From positions 47,611-111,610 of the forward strand of contig JACJYG010000015.1 in the NCBI GenBank assembly GCA_020636215.1: a DNA stretch of 64,000 nucleotides. The letters are read 5' to 3'. Below, piece by piece: positions 60,904 through 64,000 of the stretch. Position 1 is the stretch's first letter. Every line of letters begins with the position of its first letter. The position numbers were made by a program, and so were the translations under genes. Under the pieces are notes generated by a model. The model was not told where the DNA came from. It did no database searches and worked only from the letters and a program-made list of their open reading frames with translations. Source of the stretch: Lewinellaceae bacterium. Lineage in GTDB: Bacteria > Bacteroidota > Bacteroidia > Chitinophagales > Saprospiraceae.

Positions 60904-62221
60904 CAGTAGTGTCCGGTTATAAGTCAAAGATAGTCAGTTGATTAGAGCCAGGGGTGTCAAGGTTTTTGGTATTAATTTTCATAAGCAGTTGATTTACAGA
61001 GGTTTTATCGAAAGCTGAAACACTCAAAATTTGTAATACTTCATTCAAAGAGTGTTGAGAATTCAATTTATATTTCAAGATAGCGACCAGCACAAAGGTG
61101 CATACAGCAATCCAGATTTGAGTTTTGACAGCGTTGGGGTTTTCTCCCCAGAATTTTTTGATGCGCAGGTGTTGCTTGACCCATTTGAAGAAGATCTCTA
61201 CTTTCCACCGGTTGACATACAGAACCGCAATTTGTAGGGCCGGTGCTTCAAAATGGTTTGTCAGGTACACATACGTTTGATCATGCCCCTCGTCGTAATA
61301 CTTTACTCGGCGAAGGTATTCCGGGTAACTTTTAGCAGCCTTATAACCTGTGAGCCGGATTATTTGATCACACCGCAGCCCAGTGGATTTATCCACCTTC
61401 TGGGAGTAAACCCGCTCAAAGGCCAGGTTGTCTTTGGCACGTACGACAAAATAGGCGGCGGCCAAATGTATCATGTACAAACGGCTCCAATCAATATAGC
61501 CGCGGTCCATGACGTAAAAAGCCTCCGCTTCAAATTCAATGACATCCAGCACGTTGACATCATGGACTGTTCCGTCGGTAATATGGATAAAGCACGGTAT
61601 CTCACACTTCACATCTAATAGGGTGTGGAGCTTGATAGCCGCTTTATGCTTCCGGAATTTGGCCCACCAGAATACATCAAGGCACAATTCGATGGTGGTG
61701 GCATCCAAAGCATAAACGACATTATCCAATTCGATTGCCATTTCCTGGTCGCGTTGGCACAGGTGCCGGGCTTGCTTGATCAGTACCTGGGCGAACTCAG
61801 CGTAGATGCGCCAATCACGGGTTTCGTTGGCGTCCGCTAAGGTGGATTTCCTGACACCCTTAGTCAACCCCAGGTGATATAGCTTGTGATCATGGGCTTG
61901 CAAGCAGAGTACCGTATCCCGCAAGCTTTCACGGTTCGTTATCTGCCCAAAGCTCATGCACAGGAACTGATGCCAACAAGTGAAGTCCCGAACGCGGTAA
62001 TTGCCGCGATATTTGTCAACATAGCTGGTAAACTCTTTGTGATTGACCAAACTCATCAGCTGTGCAAAGACATATTTACCTTGATTCATTAGCAGCCCTC
62101 TTTTGGGTGCTAAGTTGGGGCTCTTTAGGGCGTTTCAAATCGTTTCCGAAGAAAACCTTTGTAAATCGCTGAAAAACAGGACACTTATGAAGGTTCCTGA
62201 TTTCTTAACCGGACACTACTG
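60904..62221 (-). mobile_element. Complete IS4-family insertion sequence
   Basis: The ends CAGTAGTGTCCGGTTA (60904-60919) and TAACCGGACACTACTG (62206-62221) are perfect 16 bp inverted repeats. The element is flanked by a 9 bp direct repeat ACTTTATTT (60895-60903 and 62222-62230), i.e. the target duplication. It carries one transposase gene. The length is 1318 bp. The intact ends and duplication indicate recent, possibly active, insertion. Confidence 0.95.
60917..62089 (-). CDS. IS4-family transposase (DUF4372 type)
   Basis: The product is 390 residues. The N-terminal 80 (GKYVFAQLMSLVNHKEFTSY, YRVRDFTCWHQFLCMSFGQI) match DUF4372. The DDE catalytic domain has Asp in YALDATTIELC, Asp in FYVMDRGYIDWSRLY and the IS4 signature Y-(2)-R-(3)-E-(6)-K in YVNRWKVEIFFKWVKQHL. 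It is full length, and its end lies within the left inverted repeat region. Confidence 0.93.
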   Translation of the reverse strand: MNQGKYVFAQLMSLVNHKEFTSYVDKYRGNYRVRDFTCWHQFLCMSFGQITNRESLRDTVLCLQAHDHKLYHLGLTKGVRKSTLADANETRDWRIYAEFAQVLIKQARHLCQRDQEMAIELDNVVYALDATTIELCLDVFWWAKFRKHKAAIKLHTLLDVKCEIPCFIHITDGTVHDVNVLDVIEFEAEAFYVMDRGYIDWSRLYMIHLAAAYFVVRAKDNLAFERVYSQKVDKSTGLRCDQIIRLTGYKAAKSYPEYLRRVKYYDEGHDQTYVYLTNHFEAPALQIAVLYVNRWKVEIFFKWVKQHLRIKKFWGENPNAVKTQIWIAVCTFVLVAILKYKLNSQHSLNEVLQILSVSAFDKTSVNQLLMKINTKNLDTPGSNQLTIFDL

Positions 62222-62230
62222 ACTTTATTT

Positions 62231-62804
62231 CATTTTTTACTTATTCTGACTAATATCGGTATAACCCTCTATATTGTAGGTTATTTCCTAAAATAACTCG
62301 TTACAATTTCAATAGCATGTTCGTAATTCATTATCCAAAAAATCTAGAGAGCTACAAAGTTATTAAAAGACCGTTTCCTAAAACTACTCTTTTTAATCAG
62401 GATTCAATGTAAATTGAGGTAGAAAAGTGCCAAGAATTGGTTCCAAAAGTCAAGTTTCCATTTACCTGGCTTTGGCCGATTTTTTGAACTTCCTGCCCCA
62501 CTGAAGAGATGCCAATATGGCCGGATTTGGCTAAACTCTTGGAAATATCCGCCACATGAGATCACAGCCTTTGCCTTTTAAAGTCCAGAAAAACGTGATC
62601 TGCCAGGTTTAGTGTACTTCTGATAGGAGCCCAGGAAATGGAACCCTTTCGGAAAACTCTTACCCCAATTTAAATCATCTCCTACTTCCCCCTTAAATGA
62701 TTCCCCATAATGGCCTGCACGATGAGGAATATCATTGTCTTCTCACTCTAAAACCCCATACCTTATAGAGTTTAGTTTCCCATTTCACCAAAAAACCTTT
62801 TCAA
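62231..62804. other. Intergenic, no gene seen
   Basis: About 570 bases between the IS element and the Kelch gene. No convincing frame or repeat was found. The AT-rich last part probably contains the promoter of the Kelch gene. Confidence 0.4.
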
Positions 62805-64000
62805 ATGACAACGACGAGAATGCTGATGCTCGCACTTTTAGTTGCGTCCATCATTGAGGGTAAAACCCAGGAATTTAGCTGGGAAGACAGAGCGCCTTTA
62901 CCAGCATCCAGGAGATATTGTACAGGGGCTGTGCTTGATGGCAGGATCTATGTCATGGGCGGGCAATTCTTTATTTCCCCCGCCGATACTTCCAGCGTAG
63001 TGGTTTTTGACCCGGCAGCAAATACCTGGGATACTGATGTGGCCTCTCTGCCAGTTTTGGCTCTGGGTGCAGCGGCCAGTGCGGCCAATGGAAATATCTA
63101 CTTCATCGGAGGAAGGACTCATATTGGGCCATTTTTGAGTTCTGTCTTCGAATATGATCCGGTAACAGATCAATGGACAAAGAAAGCCGATATGCCAACG
63201 CCGAGGTTTCTCCTGAAAACTGCTGTTGTCGATGGGAAAGTCTATGCCCTCGGAGGCCGCAACTTTAATTATCCGCCTCCTTATCATTTAAGTACTGTAG
63301 AAATGTATGACCCCGCAACCGATACCTGGACGGCCAAAACGGATATGCGGAATGCACGATCTGACTTTGCGGCTGAGGTTGTGGATGGCAAAATCTATGT
63401 TATGGGAGGTGCCCCGGACAACACTTCTGTAGAAGTATATGACCCACAAACCGATACCTGGACTGAAATGGATGATATGCCCTATGGAAAGGAAGAGCAT
63501 GGTTCTGGCGTCATTGATGGCGAGATTTATCTTTTTGGCGGTTGGCCGTCGGATGAGGCAGACGGCGGCCCTACCTGGAAATTTAACCCTGGAACCGGCA
63601 TATGGCACGATATAGAAGCAGATTTACCCATTTTTATGGCTGGTTTTGCATCTGGTGTCGTTGGCCAATGCCTTTACGCCATCGGGGGTATGAATACAGC
63701 GACGATTCCTATCAACAATATTTTCATGCTCTGCCCAATTGTAAATTCAGCCAGGGATGCAGGCCGATCTCCCGGCCCGGCAATACTACATCAAAACTTC
63801 CCCAACCCATTTGATTCCTATACGATGATTAGATATGAATTGAGAATCCCCGGCGAAGTATCTGTCAAAGTATTCAACCTGGCCGGACAGGAAGTGGCCA
63901 CCGTTTTTGCAGGTTTCCAGCAAGCGGGGAGACACGAGGCCAAATGGGCTCCAGCCGGCTTAGGAGGAGGCGTTTACCTCTGTCGGCTGCAAACAGGAGC
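62805..64000 (+). CDS. Kelch-repeat protein with T9SS sorting domain (partial, runs off window)
   Basis: The frame is open from the ATG at 62805 to the window end (398 residues). It starts with a signal peptide (MTTTRMLMLALLVASIIEGK) and has at least five Kelch repeats (DGRIYVMGGQFF, NGNIYFIGGRTH, DGKVYALGGRNF, DGKIYVMGGAPD, DGEIYLFGGWPS), making a beta-propeller. The end visible here (LHQNFPNPFDSYTMIRYELR, FNLAGQEVATVFAGFQQAGR) is a type IX secretion C-terminal sorting domain, so the protein is exported to the surface. Only a few residues should be missing. Confidence 0.9.
   Translation, partial: MTTTRMLMLALLVASIIEGKTQEFSWEDRAPLPASRRYCTGAVLDGRIYVMGGQFFISPADTSSVVVFDPAANTWDTDVASLPVLALGAAASAANGNIYFIGGRTHIGPFLSSVFEYDPVTDQWTKKADMPTPRFLLKTAVVDGKVYALGGRNFNYPPPYHLSTVEMYDPATDTWTAKTDMRNARSDFAAEVVDGKIYVMGGAPDNTSVEVYDPQTDTWTEMDDMPYGKEEHGSGVIDGEIYLFGGWPSDEADGGPTWKFNPGTGIWHDIEADLPIFMAGFASGVVGQCLYAIGGMNTATIPINNIFMLCPIVNSARDAGRSPGPAILHQNFPNPFDSYTMIRYELRIPGEVSVKVFNLAGQEVATVFAGFQQAGRHEAKWAPAGLGGGVYLCRLQTG

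Overview
The window looks like a chromosomal segment of a Bacteroidota, most likely a Saprospiria-type marine or sludge bacterium. The pointers are a T9SS-type C-terminal sorting domain at the right edge, a FISUMP domain, lipoproteins with short Bacteroidota-style leaders, a Rpn-type PD-(D/E)XK gene, an IS4-family element with a DUF4372-like transposase, and gene starts without clear Shine-Dalgarno sites. This is inference from gene content. No rRNA, tRNA or CRISPR array was seen.

1-15,000 is a repeat-rich accessory zone. It holds decayed genes (an M15-type peptidase fragment, a Rpn gene broken three times, a DUF433/DUF5615 toxin-antitoxin remnant), small lipoproteins, an FGE-sulfatase protein and an unusual tyrosine recombinase fused to an AAA+ ATPase. 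Between and inside these genes sit several families of perfect or near-perfect palindromic elements. The clearest is a family of 159-161 bp whole-length palindromes flanked by TA. Three of these break genes, and removing each with one TA restores the reading frame exactly. Two more are nested inside a larger ~197 bp element.

15,247-37,152 is a complete extracellular contractile injection system (eCIS, PVC/Afp-like) on the + strand. In order: a palindrome and a KilA-N gene, DUF4255 cap protein, an unknown protein, sheath, three tube proteins, DUF5908 small protein, LysM hub protein, VgrG-like spike, small protein, gp25, PAAR-like tip, J-like baseplate protein, two fibre candidates sharing an N-terminus, a giant baseplate protein with a LamG-like end, the tape-measure protein and the AAA+ ATPase. 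Convergent to it on the - strand are three putative cargo genes (two with DUF4157) that share a short N-terminal motif P-x-Y-[EQ]-[IV]-x-L-A-D, then an Ig-like secreted protein, a TIR-like/FISUMP membrane protein and a caspase-like protease. A partial duplicate of a TolC-like gene lies on each side of this block.

46,949-51,850 is a diversity-generating retroelement (DGR): a 115 bp template repeat, a reverse transcriptase, a divergent Avd gene, and a 1095-residue target with CHAT protease, nSTAND ATPase and FGE-sulfatase (C-type-lectin fold) domains, whose last 38 codons are the variable repeat. 18 of 19 template/variable differences are at template adenines. The protein thus looks like a hypervariable sensor wired to a caspase-like effector.

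52,251-64,000 holds a sacsin-type ATPase/DUF3883 protein (likely defence), a secreted metzincin metalloprotease, an AbfB-like protein, an intact IS4-family element with a 9 bp target duplication, and the start of a Kelch/T9SS protein that runs off the window.
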